The translations under genes and the position numbers were made by a program. From Pseudoscleropodium purum (Eukaryota; Streptophyta; Bryopsida; Hypnales; Brachytheciaceae): a DNA stretch of 64,000 nucleotides. Shown here piece by piece: positions 12,705 through 25,210 of the stretch. How positions within the stretch are numbered: the stretch's first letter is position 1; every line of letters starts with the position of its first letter. Where the stretch lies: contig OZ017804.1 in assembly GCA_963969395.1 (NCBI GenBank), forward strand, positions 8,742,001 through 8,806,000, written 5' to 3'. The notes beneath the pieces were generated by a model that worked only from the letters and a program-made list of their open reading frames with translations, did no database searches and was not told the DNA's origin.

Positions 12705-14998
12705 ATGGGTTCAATCTGGGAGATTGAGAGTTTCCCATCGGTGCAAGACTACTACGGAGTGTGCTACTTTGCTGTTGCCTTTCCAGTAGCGCGGTTTCTA
12801 CTGGACTGCTGCTTCTTTCAGGTACTATATATGCTGTAGTATTAACAACCAACCATAATGTTTTGAATATTCGATTATCTCGTTTCTGCCGGGTAGAATT
12901 TGTTGGTAGATGTTTCAGGTTGCTTCTGCTTTTGCTATAGTAGCCCACTTTATGCTTTCGGTTCAAGCGCGTTGTCAATTAGAACTCAAATTGGAACATT
13001 TGTCTATGAAATGTATAGGGAAGTCGCGTTTCGTTGAGCGCTCTGCGTATCTTTGCACACATTTGGTGGAAGGGGTGTTCGCACCTTAAGATTATGAATA
13101 TGGGCGTTCAATATCCTTTTGTCTCTAATGTCTCTCGATTTTGAAGATGAATCCTGACGTATTTTTGAATGACAGAAACTTGCACGCTGGTGCATTTTCC
13201 CAAATGGAGTGAAGGACTTGAAGAATGGTGCGAGAGAAGCTGGAGAGAAGAAGATCTCTAAATTCACAGAATCTGCTTGGAAACTTACATATTACTTGGC
13301 TACGGAAGTGTTTGTTGTTCTGATAACCTACAATGAGCCATGGTTCGGCAACACTGCTGCGTTTTGGCATGGTTGGCCATATCAAACTGTGAAGTACGTG
13401 CCATTCTACCTTTTTCATTCCATTTTCTCACCAAGATGAACTTACGTTTTGTCTGGCAGGGCGTGTGCTCAGTGTTTCAAACTTCTCTTAGCATCCACCT
13501 TTGAACATGAGTCAGCATTTTGTACTGAAACAGTCGGTTTAGAGTATGCAATTTTTACATCTAATTCTTTTTTTGGAGTTATTCTTATAACGTCGAGAGA
13601 TGCCTACTTCTAAAGTTTAAAATTATTTTAATCTGTTTATGAACTTCTAATTGTTAATTTCTTTATGAATGGTGGAGTATAGGAGCACAAAGCTTGACAG
13701 GATGTTTGGATATACGGATTTATGTGCAGGCTTCAGCTGAAGTTGTTCTATACGTTTCAGTGTGGTTTCTACATCTACAGTGTCGCGGCATTGCTTTTCT
13801 GGGAGACCCGCAGGAAGGATTTTGACGTTATGATGACGCATCATATTGTAACTATCGGTCTTATTGCCTATTCTTATATCTCCGGGTATGTTTCTTCTCC
13901 AGTTCCACTTTGAAGGTTCTGTTTTTTATTGCATTATTCTTTTTGGACAGGCTTACATGTTCGCAATTAAATGCTTCTTGTATACTAATGGGAATAACCG
14001 AATGGAGGTTCAGACAGAAGAATGTGGTGGGAGTTTTGTCAATATTCGTGATAAATCACATTTTACGGTCTTTATTACGTAATTTGTAACTCTTCACTGA
14101 CTTCGCACGAGTTGCAGGTCCTTTCGTGTAGGGTCCATTGTGCTCGCCCTTCATGATGTAAGTGATGTTTTCATGGAGGCAGCCAAGCTCTGCAAATACA
14201 GTGGTAGCGAGGTGGGGGCTAGCGTCGCCTTTGGCCTATTTGTGCTATCCTGGGTACTCCTGCGGTTGATCTACTTTCCCTTCTGGATTATCTGGAGTAC
14301 CAGGTCTGATTCATTGCTACAGCAGTCATATTCACATTACTTGATAACATTATGCTTTGCTATCATCGTTAACGACCTTTTTTTCCTTAGACTTGTATAA
14401 TCTAATCTAGATCTGAGATGGTCACTTTAAATTCAACTTAAGATGCTGATTTTTTTATCAACCTATTTTTGTGTAAACTTTCACGTTTGTTACAATGTTC
14501 AGTTGTTCTGAAGATGATTACTTTGGGTGTATGGTTGGCAGCTATGAAGTCATCAATTATGTGGACCTTTCTCAGTTCTATGTATCATTTCAATACTATG
14601 TTTTCAACACGTTGCTCATAACACTACTGGTTATACACTATTACTGGTGGGTGTTGATTCTGAGAATGCTTGTAAAGCAATTGAAAAATTGTGGGAAAGT
14701 TGGAGACGACGTCCGATCAGGTTAGTTCCTTCGGCATTCACAAAAATATCTCCGGTTCTAAAAAGGAAATATGTATATCTCTTGTGCTCTCGCCCGGTTT
14801 AGACATAATGGCAAGCATCAGACGCTCGCCACCAGGATATGAAAAGGCGGCTATGATAACTTTTATTTGTGGTAATTACTTTTATGGCTTCTGTATTTGA
14901 AGGGAAGTATTAACCAATAATGAGCAATCGCACGGGGACTTGTATATCGATGCTGGAGTTATTGATTGTGGGGTATTGCAGATTCTGAAGATGAGTAG
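12705..14998 (+). CDS. ceramide synthase, LAG1/LOH type (TLC domain)
   Basis: Acyl-CoA-dependent sphingoid-base N-acyltransferases of this family make (dihydro)ceramide in the ER membrane. My model has six exons: 12705-12821, 13176-13393, 13730-13885, 14118-14303, 14542-14720 and 14982-14998. All borders are GT-AG with matching phases and give 290 residues, normal for plant LAG1 homologues. The start is the first in-frame ATG ([10 protein letters not shown]). The TLC core is clear. WETRRKDF lies at about 136-143, the Lag1p-motif His pair HH at 149-150, then FRVGS at 166-170, HD at 176-177 and the DVFMEAAK segment. Several hydrophobic helices are visible, with WWVL near the C terminus, which ends RSDSEDE, the acidic tail typical of plant members. 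The 3' transcribed part probably runs to about 15550. The family assignment rests on motif recall; substrate chain-length preference cannot be read from the sequence. Confidence 0.93.
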
Positions 14999-16079
14999 AC
15001 GCAATTGATGCGTAGGCGCTGTGGGAGACCCCTTAGCAGGAAGAGATTTCGGTAGTGTGTTTCTTGCAGTAGCACACGCCTTCTGCACTCATCCAAAGAG
15101 TGGGCTTAGTGAGCAGAATCGAAATGCGGTTTTGGTGCCTCATCCAGATTTACAAGATCGTCAACTTGGGGTGCAACCTGCCTACATATTTGTTCGACGA
15201 GGTGACACATTGTCACTGCTGTAAAGTCTGATTACAAAATACAGCGCGACGTGGTTGATCATTGGGTAAGCTCAAGTAAAATTGAATCCGACCTTACTAT
15301 GAGGTTCGACATCAAATTCAGCTCAATTTCTCATCAGCCGAGTCTCCTAAGTTTTCTAGCCTGCGTTGGGACTGAGTTTCTTTAGGTGCTGTTGTATGTA
15401 TATGCCCTCACTTTTATTAGTATGTCTGGAATTGTGTGGACCCTGCCCATTGGAAGTTGTATTATATTTGAGGTTATATGAATGGAATACATATAAAATT
15501 GTGTTATTTGGATGTGAACACATGGAGCTTCTAGTTGCAATAACTTGAAATTTTGAGTTTTTCCAAAGTTTTGAAATGGAGTAGAAAGACAACTTATTAG
15601 GTTACATTTTCTATGTTTGAAACTTCGACAGTTATAATCAAGTTGTAACTATTTAGATGTTTGGGACCTTTTAGGTTTTTAACGATGATCAAAATGTCCC
15701 AAATAAATCTCAGAAATGGAAAAATGAATAACCTTCTCAGATATGATGATTTTTTTCCTGTTTTCAACTGATTAATACTTCAAATCAGCTAGGGAAGAAA
15801 ATCCATACCTTTGAGTTAACCCCTAAAGTCCCATTGTCCCCTTGGGGGATAAATCAGATTTTGGGCAGGTTCTTGTGACCTTAAATTTTGAAATTTTTTT
15901 GAAACTTTTCCATAAGATAGAAGAACTGATTAGCTAAGTGGGAATATAATTTTTTTTTTCAATTGGTGCCTAGGAGCAAAAGTTATAGCACAAAAAACTT
16001 GAAATTAGATTTAGTGGGCAACACAAAAAAAATTGCAAAAAGTCAAAATAAATTCTAATTTTTTTTTTCTTTTGAAATT
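14999..16079 (+). other. ceramide synthase 3' UTR and downstream spacer
   Basis: The sequence stays moderately GC-rich until about 15240 and then becomes AT-rich. No second gene is supported. I could not identify a single decisive poly(A) signal. Confidence 0.35.
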
Positions 16080-16770
16080 TTATATTTTTGTCTACATGTG
16101 AAGTTATGATTTGTTCTATTTGGACTAATAATGAGAAGGTTATAGACAATCTTGCTTTTTGGGTAGTTTAGGAATCTTTTTGAAAAAATAACTTGTAGGA
16201 TTTATTTTTGAATGTAATTTTCACAATTTTTCACAAAGTTTTTTTTGAAAATGTTGTGTTTGTTTGCTAGAACAATCTCACTATTGGGATTATTGTGATT
16301 TAATTCCATCTTGGAGCTATTAACAATTTTAGTTTTTTTCAATTTTGGACCTACTTCTATTTAACAATTTTTTAAAGAATAAAAATCAAGTGTTTTTTTG
16401 TTTTTTTTAAATTTTTTTCCTAGACTTTCAACTTAATTCTTCAACATTAAAATTTTTTAATTCAAAGTTTGTAGTGCAAAAAAATTCTACAGTTGGTAGT
16501 CAAAGTCATCTGAAATTGCAAGTTAGTGTTTAAAAAAACTTTCTTTTTCAACTTTGAATGCTAATATCTTCCAATCTATATGGTCAAATTTCATGAAATT
16601 TTTACGACATGAACTTAAACAAGTGAAGTACAAGATCCTATAGTTAGATTCTAAAAAAATGATTTTTTTTGTTTTCTTGAGTGAATGTAGCAAAAATGGC
16701 AGTTTTAAGTGTTTTTTGATAGAAAAATGGCCTTGGGACTTTAGGAGTTAAGGTTATTTTTTCCAATTCG
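16080..16770 (+). repeat. dispersed repeat, copy B
   Basis: It is collinear with 8900-9860 and 61250-61830. Shared words include tttttgaaaaaataactt, agaacaatctcac, cttctatttaacaatttttt, a 'caatct' segment before tggtcaaa and ggccttgg followed by aggagtta. It is non-coding and of unknown class. Confidence 0.65.
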
Positions 16771-16774
16771 TTTC

Positions 16775-18445
16775 TTCATTACGGTGAGATCTCCTCAACT
16801 ATGCATCTTCCAGTTGCATTCTTGGTATTGTCTGAAAGCTCTCCATGGTGCATAAGTTGTGTTTTGTGGTGTGTTTAGACTTATCGTGTTAAAGTTATTG
16901 AATTTCAAAGTTTTTATGAATCATAAAATTATTTTTCTTTTTGTTTTTTTAATATTGTGGCAATGGCACATAGTACACTAGTAAATATCTAAAAATTGTA
17001 AATTTTATATATTATGGGCCTTCATTTTATGGTAAAATAATTGTGTTTTATTTCGAATATCTCTAATATCTATCTATCTATACCTTAAATGAAGTTGTTT
17101 GTTTGTTATATTGAGATCTTTAGAACTATGCATCCTTCAATTATGGTTTTAGTATTGTTGGAAAGCCCTTTATGAGGAGGGGTGCATGGACTTTGCTTTG
17201 TGACATTTGACCCATAGCAAAAAAATATTGAAATTTGAACTTGTTATGAATTAAAAAAAAATTAGAAGATTACTTTTATTTTTATTTTATTATATTGTGG
17301 CAATGGCACATGACATACTAGTCCATAGATTAAATTAGCTTGTTTTGGTTTGTCTATTATGGTAAGATCTTTAGAATTGTACATCCTTTTGAGAAAGTTC
17401 TTTGTGAGGAGGGGTGCATGGACTTGTTTTGTGGTATTTGGACCTATGAAGTGAAAATTATGAATTGTTGAATTATTTTTGAATTAAAAAATTAGAAATT
17501 TACTTTTATTTTTATTTTGACTATGGCAATGACATAGTGCATTCTAGTCTATACATTAGGGTAGGTTGTTTATTTGTTTGTTTTGTTATGTTGAGATCTT
17601 TGGCATTGTGTGTCCTCCAATAGTATTCTAAATATCATCAGAAAGCCCTTAGTTAGGAGGGGTGGATAAACTTTGTTTTATAGTATTCCAAATCATGGTA
17701 GAAAACTTATTGAATTTCAAAAAAATTAGAAAATTATTTTTACTTTTATTTTATTATATTGTGGTATCAGCATAAGGCACATTAGTCCATATAGAAAATT
17801 TAATAGGCTGTTTGTTTGTTTTGTTTATTAGATTGAGATCTTCAAAATTGTATATTTCACTTGGTTGTATTCTTGGTATTGTGGGAAAGCTCTCTATAAT
17901 GAGTGCATGGGCTTTGTATTGTGGTGTTTAGACATGCAGTGTGAAAGTTACAAATTTTTTAGTTATTTTTAAAAAAATTAGGAAATTACTTTTACGTCTA
18001 TTTTGATTGCATGTGGCAATGCCATGGGGCACACTAGAGCATACATTACATTAGGATGCTTATTTTTTTTGTTTGTTATGGTGAAATTTCTAAAACAGTG
18101 CACCTTCCAATCATGTTCTTGGTATTGTTGAAAAGCTCTTTGCAAGGAGTGCATGGGCTTTGTTTCATGGCATTTGGACCTATAGTGTAAAAGTTACAAA
18201 TTTTTGAGTTATTTTTGGATATTTATTTATTCTAAACTATGGATCTTTTTGACTATACATTGCTTGGTCATGTTCTTAGTACCATTAGAGAACTCTTTAT
18301 GTTGAAGGGTGCACAATTGACTTTGTTTCATTGCCTTTGGACCTACGATGTCAAAGTTATTGAATTTTGAAATTTTTATGAATTAAAAAATTAGAAATTT
18401 ATTTTTATTTTGATTGTTGCAATAGCACATGGCACATTAGTTCTT
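16775..18445 (+). repeat. diverged tandem array, about seven units of about 240 bp
   Basis: The unit contains, in order: gttatggtgagatctt, a 'gcatcttcca' segment, cttggtattgttggaaagc, a gaggggtgcatgg-type block, ctttgttttgtgg, a 'tttggacc' block, and tggcaatggcaca. Anchors of successive units lie at about 16804, 17131, 17381, 17611, 17852, 18100 and 18257. Units differ by substitutions and indels, so the array is old. No coding frame is maintained. Confidence 0.8.
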
Positions 18446-19733
18446 TTCTAAAATCAGTCAAGTTTTAGAATTAATCCCTAATGATTGGGAAGCCTGTATT
18501 GGGCATTTCCATCTTTTGTGTAGGCCATTATAAATTGTTTTTAGGGGAATATGTGTTGTGATACTAGCATTCTTGTGCTCTAATTTGTGTCCAATTCAAC
18601 CAAGTAGATATTGAAGTAATAGGTAAAATTTGTTTTGGATCTCAACACAAGCAACTAAAGACAATGTATTTTGATCATTTTTTTTAATCCAACTATAACA
18701 TCATATAGCTAATTCATTGAAGCATATTGTATTGAAATTTCAAAGAAGCAAAGTTCATTGATTATAAAATATTTACTTTGAGATTTTGAGACTTTTTTTT
18801 AATACCATTTTACTTGCATAATTCATCTTTCAAATTTTTTGTAGTAGATTGCATGTCTCTAACAACTTGTGCAAGTTGATGAATTGATTTAAAAATTAGT
18901 TGAAAATCCACGGTGAGAATTAAAAGGATGAAATTAGACATAACTTTGTAATCACTTATCCAAATTTTATAAAATTTGGCTTGCATTCCACTCTGTAGTG
19001 GGAAGAATTTTTTGGGGGTTCCTTGTTCAAATGTTGAGTTGTCCTTAGATGAAGTTCATCTTTATTAAAATCAGCACCCAACTTAAATCCTTTTAAATAT
19101 GTATAGTAGTTTGTTGATGACATGAATGCTCAGATATAGTCATCTATAAGTGCAACATACAAGTTAGAACGTCAACTTTCTGAACATTTGGAGCCACTTA
19201 TTGTAGATTGTTTAAGCAAGATTATAAGAAGGTATCTTTGTGAATTTGTCCAAGTTTAGGTCTTGAAATTAGACAAGGCAATGAGTGGTGAATAGGAATG
19301 TATTAGATGATGTGAAGATGTGAATGAAGTCAACAATGTTCAAAGGATCTTTGAAATTTAGTGGTAATTTGAGAATCCTATATTTTCAAAAACCTAGGAT
19401 TTCAAAACTTCAATTCAATTTTGCAACCATTTACACAATTTTAGAGAAAAATCATAGGAACTCCTTGGCATTGAGGAGCCTTTATTTTACTAATACTCGC
19501 ACTTGATTTTACCCTAAAGAAACAATTATGAACACTTTTTATAATATTTGATAGATATATCATCTCCTTCTTCTACAAAGAGAAAAAGCTCTTTGAAAAT
19601 GGCTGATTGTCTTGATTTATCAACTTAGAAGTGGTAGAGGTTTGAACATTTAGGATTGTAGTATTTGTTTTGCTTTAATTGCATTACAATTTTCAAATTT
19701 TCAGTTAGTAAGTAGAGCTGATGCTAAAAACTG
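18446..19733. other. AT-rich spacer left of the TIR element
   Basis: No supported exon or RNA gene was seen. The 60-codon frame at 19324-19506 shows no domain. Confidence 0.4.
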
Positions 19734-19755
19734 ATATTTAACTAATTATGGACAA
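19734..19755 (+). repeat. left terminal inverted repeat
   Basis: It begins atatttaactaattatgg and matches the reverse complement of 32808-32829 over 22 bases. Just inside it, tatggacaaatccatagtcc forms a small hairpin-like motif. A related copy of that motif (tatggacaaattcatagtcc, read from the right end inward) follows the right terminal repeat. Confidence 0.85.
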
Positions 19756-19935
19756 ATCCATAGTCCAGAAATAAATCGGCCATCAGCCGATATAGTCGAA
19801 TGCATAGATTTGTGTGTCATAAGCAATGAACAGAAATGGACGCAACCACTAAACAAACCAAAGTACCACAACACACGGCAAGTTATTGAGTTCAGAGCCT
19901 ACAATTAGTAGTTAAATGAATAATTTCATAAGCTC

Positions 19936-21016
19936 CTATGCTGTGTCCAAATTTGGAACAAAGTATCGGTTGGCGCCTGATACTGCCAACCGATTCCTAA
20001 CATCATTCTCTAAAGCACCTAGATCTATGAAAGTGTTTGCACTACGTAAACTATGAAAATCGACTATGGCAGCCATCTGTAAGATGAAGAGCAACGAATG
20101 CTCCTCCTTAAACCCTAAACCCTGAGTCCATCCGATCCAATGAACTGAATTGCTCATATCAGCTGGCAGCCGATATCCCCCCCAGAAAACTCCAGAGAAC
20201 AGGTCTTGAAGTGAAAAGGCAGTCGATTCGATAATACTGGCGTTGACAATAAAGCCGTTCAAATTTGTGAATAAGGTAAAGGGGACGAGATTGGAAGGTA
20301 TTTAAGCCCCCCCCGATTCCACTCTGTAAGGGTATCGGCTAGCGGCCGACACCATGTAGGGCAAATCACCAGAATATCCCATTCCAGTTTGGCTTCCCGT
20401 ACTTGATTGACTATGCAACCTCATAGTGTAATTGTCCCGGTCTGATTGCGCCTTTCATGTATTCCGAGACTGACTCATGCTCGTGCATGGGATAAATGAA
20501 TGGAATAATATCCGTTGAAATGTTCGGAATAACTCTACTAATATTCGGGAAATTGAGATCCCCCGTAAATGGTAGTGGAATATAGCACGCCGGATCCAGC
20601 GTCCTCCTGAGCGAAAGCGGGCACACATCGACCATGAGCACTTGGTCCGTGAAGCATGTCATCCTGGATGGTCTCTTAGTGTGAAGTATTGAGAGCATTT
20701 TGTAGCACCACGGGAAATTCTGGCTATCTACACAGTACTCTCTGCCATAAACGAACGCTAGGTTGTCTCTGACATGTTTTGGAAGCAAGTGCGCAAGTAG
20801 AGGCCTAAGATCCACTATTGGCATCCTGGACCAAATTCCTACGTGGAACTTTTCAAACAGTGTCATGAACATTGCAACTAGCCCTGGCCTTTTAATGACA
20901 TTTTTGTGCGGGTCCGACTTGTCCACCTCGATATTCGGGTCGAGATAACAAAGTAGTCCCGTGACGCATAGAACCACACATTTCTTGAACGACTGTGGAT
21001 GGCCCACGTTGGACTC
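19936..21016 (-). pseudogene. transposon-borne FCP1/NIF-phosphatase-like protein, downstream member
   Basis: The better exon is 21016-20420 (199 codons), entered through an acceptor after ttctgttcag. It contains segments in the order of the FCP1/NIF HAD phosphatase fold: KKCVVLCVTGLLCYL, where the DxDGT nucleophile motif would be, then IKRPGL, FHVGIWSRM, YKMLSILH and FTDQVLMVD. Both catalytic Asp positions look replaced (CVTGL), so activity is unlikely. A donor after tatgag and an acceptor before ATGGCTGCC would add exon 20076-19936 (47 codons, ending TAG); that intron holds two palindromes. The start is unresolved: upstream translation runs through the palindrome at 21091. It may be a 3' continuation of the neighbouring gene or a separate paralogue. 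The assignment rests on motif order only. Confidence 0.5.
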
Positions 21017-24000
21017 CTGAACAGAACATGAGTTAGTAGCTACAAGATTATACAACATCAACATCCATTGAAAGAAGACAAGCCAATTGATATCGGCTGG
21101 CAGCCGATACTGCGGCCTGACACACGACAACAGCCAATAATTCATATTGAGAAACAAACAAAAGGTGCCAAATAGATTGTGCACAGATGAGTGAATGCCT
21201 GCACCTACATTATTGCGATCACTTGATTAGAATGACCAAGACCTAATGCTGAAACTCTCAAAGGAAACATTTGAATGCTTTGAGAGAGTGTTCCATGCGC
21301 AAGCTTTAGGAAAAATCGGACTGAAATGCCTTCATTACAAGAAAATTGATTAATCAATACAAAAGAAAATAATGTACACAAAAGATTTAGTCTCTAGACG
21401 TCCTCCTTTATCTACAGAGAATATATACAATCTACAGAAATATGTGTCGGCTGGCAGCCGATACACTACGCCTCCTCCATTAGGTCCCGTGGGCTAGGAA
21501 CTCCCATGGCCTGCAGCTCCTCCAGTGAATATGGCACCTCGAATCCCTTTTGATATGGCGGTGTCACATTCACGAACTGATTATGAAGAGGAGAGCCCGG
21601 CATACAGTGTGCAATCCCAACTAAAGAGTTCTTTTGACAGAACTCTGGGACCTTGAGTCCCGAAGACAAAAACCGTTCAATGAACGGGATGAGCGTCGCC
21701 TGGAGATAAGGCAGTTTTCCACCCTTCAGCGAACTCTCCGAATACATAGTAACCGGGAGTGGATGAATCGCACTATATGGCTGATTCAAAATGTTCCGAT
21801 AGGGCTCGTGATCCACGATCAATGAGTTGTTGATCGTGGCCCCATTATCGTACAAGGAGGATGACCCGAGAATCCTTGCGAGACGCTTCAGAAAAATTGG
21901 TCGTGTGGGATTCTGAGGGTCTCTATAAGCACTCTCGTCATAGTACTCCTGTCCAAAAGCCAGGTAATCGTCTCCGATATCCGGCGCCATCCATTTCAGG
22001 TTATGAAGACGTTGCTCAAGAGTCTGCTTGGGTAAATGCGACCAATAAACGATCTGAATGTCCTGACCCTTACAGAACCTGATGAACTCCTGAAGACCTG
22101 GTCGAGGTCTTACTTGCGACCTCTAATGCATACTTTTCCCTTTAAAAATGAGGGGCTCATAGAAGAGCAGAGTTCCCTGAACCTCAAGGAAAAGAAACAA
22201 CTTCGGAGTTGCTACCTGAGATGGGCCAGCACTAGACGTTTTCCCTGCCCTTTCTTCTAGAGCTGGTTTGTCACACTCCTGCCCACCTTCAGACGTGGTG
22301 GCGGGGAATTTCTCAGAAGATTTGGAGTCATCATCTGCATTGCAAAACGAAATACATAGAGCATGAGAAGCAATGAACTTAGGTACATGACAAAACATTC
22401 GTCCACCGTATCGGCTGGCAGCCGACACAGTCCATAAGTACTCTAGTCTGCCGAGATGAAGGCTCCTATTGACAAGTCTACGCACAAGTCTGAGCCAGGC
22501 AGTGCTACGTATACATGAGCTATTTTAGATACTCCACAAACATCGCAGAGCATGTCTATCGCCTACGAACCTCCAGTCTGAGCCTGCCTCTGAGATCGAG
22601 CGGGAGACATCGCTTCATTTGGGAAGTCCTGTTCCCGGGCCGCCGCGCCACCGTCTTCCTCGTCACTCGGTCGTTTCCGCTTTTGCTGAACCCGAGTTGA
22701 CCTTCGCAAGTCCGCCGACTCCGACTCCTTTTCGAGCGTGGCCCCCTTGCTTCTTCCCTGTCGTGGTTCAGGCGGGGAAACCACCATGGGTGTCGGTTGG
22801 CAGCCGATACTAATGTCAGCTGCAGTAGCCAGGCGGCCCATTGCAGTGACTCCCACTTGAGGCTCTGTCGCAGGACTGACCACTAGAGCCTGTGGAATCC
22901 TGCGAATCTCCTCTGACGGTGGTTGAACGTGCAAGTCCACGATCATTGCGACCGATGAATTTCCCGGTCGGAGCATCCCGAGCGGCTCCGAATTTGGAGC
23001 CGGGGGGAGATTGAGAGAACGCCGCGGAGATGAAAGACTTCGTTGCCGCTGCCTTCAAATGAGTGTCTCTCCCGGGGGGCCATCACTGTTTGAGTCAATT
23101 AGAAACGTCTGAATTGCTGATCACTCCTGAGACTGACCATGTGGCCGTCTCGGCGCCACCGCGCCACTGGGAGTCTCCGTCAGATTGAGGGTCGAGATCG
23201 GCCGCGGTTGCTGATGTGATGCTGTAGGCGACACTTGCCCCGATCCGCTTGCGCCCCCCTGGTCTGTCAGCGCAGGCATCCCCGAAGAAGGTCCCAAGGA
23301 AGCCGAGGAGACGAGGTTCATTCCCCTCACATGTTCTGTGGCCTTCTGCAATCCGTCCTCCTCCCGAACGAACTCCATGACGGCCCGCCCATCCCTCTAC
23401 GAAGCCATGGAGTACAAGTGAGTAACATCTTGTATCGGTTGCCAGCCGACAGGATTTCACTTCCTTTGAACAATGCAAATGTGAGGAAGGGATAAGAAAA
23501 CTTACTAGAGCGATCTCCGTGATGTTCCCGCCCCCCCAAATGTTGATGACAGTGGCATCCTTGGATTTTAGGGTCGGCATCATCAGTTTCTCTAGAAGTC
23601 CATGACCAACCCCGCACATCCCGCCATTCTAGTCGACCTCGCCCTCAACGTCGACATTGAACTAGTCGGGCGCCTTGTTGATCCCAGTAAAGCGCTTGAA
23701 GACCAGGAAAATACTGGACCTGTCCTCGGGCTTCAGAAAGGTCAAGGACAGAGTGACCAAAGGCATGGATTCAATCTCCGCCTTCTGAAAGCCTCCACGG
23801 GGAGATGGTTGATAGTACACCGAATGGTAGTACCAGGAGGACGAGGACGAGTACGAGGCCGTCGAGACAGAATCTCGGAAATGCGAGTTCCCGATAAGGA
23901 GCATTGGTAGGGGGATGTACGCTTCGGTCTCTTCGATATTCGGACCGTCCACCTCAAGGATTTCAGCGGCCAATGCTAGATTGAGCAGATCATTCTTGTT

Positions 24001-24867
24001 CACTGGAATCGGTTCTTCCATATCTATATACCCAAAGAGGACAATGAATTTTTTGTCCTCAGGTTCCAGCGCCATATTCCCCTTCGATTGACGGACGAAG
24101 TCAACCACCTCAGGAATATTCTCTCCGATATAGCATTCGTATTTCAGGTCGGCGGACTTCCCACGCGTCGGAGGCATTTCGACTTTGGCGTAGTTCGCCA
24201 ACGTCGTGAAGAAGACCCCCGGCGCCTTGCCATCCGTCGACTTGTCTGTCGTTGGATTCATAGGATTCACTCGCCCCTTCAACCAGTTGTTGGCGTCCGT
24301 GAACTTCATCATGTCCTTCCAAACGTTTCGAACTACGGCCGCTGAGTACCCCTCCTTATTAGCAAGCTCCATCGAATCCTCGTCAGTATATGGGGTCTAA
24401 TTCTGGTCCTTGCAGGGAAGAGGATGCTTCTTCCTGGTCCACATGATCTCGTTCATGACGATTCTGTCCAGCTTTTTGTCCTTGCACCAGTCGAAGAGAG
24501 TGATCTTCCCCGAGGACTTGGCCTTCACGGTGTTCTTGATGCTCACGCGAAGTGCAATGATCTCCCGCCCTAGCTCGCACAGATCCGAATCCCGAAGCCC
24601 CAACGTTGGCGTGAGATCCGTTTTGGTGATGTGAGTGAGCGGCTTCCGATTGACGAGGAGATTCGACACAGTCCCATCATCTCCAATAAGCTCCCCGTTC
24701 TCCCACGCATCGAAGACCTCCATCCATAGCACCCAGGTGGTCTCCTTGATGAAGATGAGGGGCAACTTGGAGGACACCTTCTCATCCACGAAGTGCGCCA
24801 TCACCTTCAGCTTCGCATCCTGGAGGAGTTCCACCGCAATGTTTAGAACATGCGAGAATGGTATCGG

Positions 24868-24931
24868 CTGCCAGCTGATACATAATATATTAATCAAAAG
24901 GGAGAAAAAAATAAAGGTGCGTGGGAATTAC
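24868..24931 (-). other. 64-nt intron whose 3' splice site lies inside a palindrome
   Basis: The donor is GAG|gtaattccc. A T-rich tract follows, then tatcagctggcag|CCGATA, so the last 13 intron bases and the first six exon bases are one palindrome copy. The reading frame continues (CCG ATA CCA, P-I-P-F-S-H) in phase. An alternative acceptor 48 bases further on (ctcctccag|GAT) is also in phase. Confidence 0.55.
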
Positions 24932-25195
24932 CTCAAATGCTGCTGATGGCTTTCCACCTCCACGATGCGGCTCTGGGCACCCCGCCTGCACCCACGCCGC
25001 TCTTCCCATCTCTACGTAGGATCTGAAGGTCTCCTTTGCCACTTTCTCCGCGATGTTGAGATTGAGGGCATTGGAGACTCTGACGAGTGTGTCCGGGTCT
25101 CTACTGAATATCGGAATGACCTCGAACTCCAGGAGGTCGGTTTTGGCTTCAGAGCCGTCCAGATATTGCTCGGCCAATTCTCGACAGGCCGTCAC

Positions 25196-25210
25196 TGTGT
25201 GTTGCCCACC
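25196..25210 (-). other. ParB/Srx-like GGQHT box
   Basis: The translated motif GGQHT is preceded by HWYII and followed by VTACRELAEQ. This is the arrangement of the ParB/sulfiredoxin signature (a Gly-x-His-Arg/Thr turn followed by an alanine-containing helix). In this fold the box binds nucleotide. It lies at about residues 68-72 of the second exon. Confidence 0.5.
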
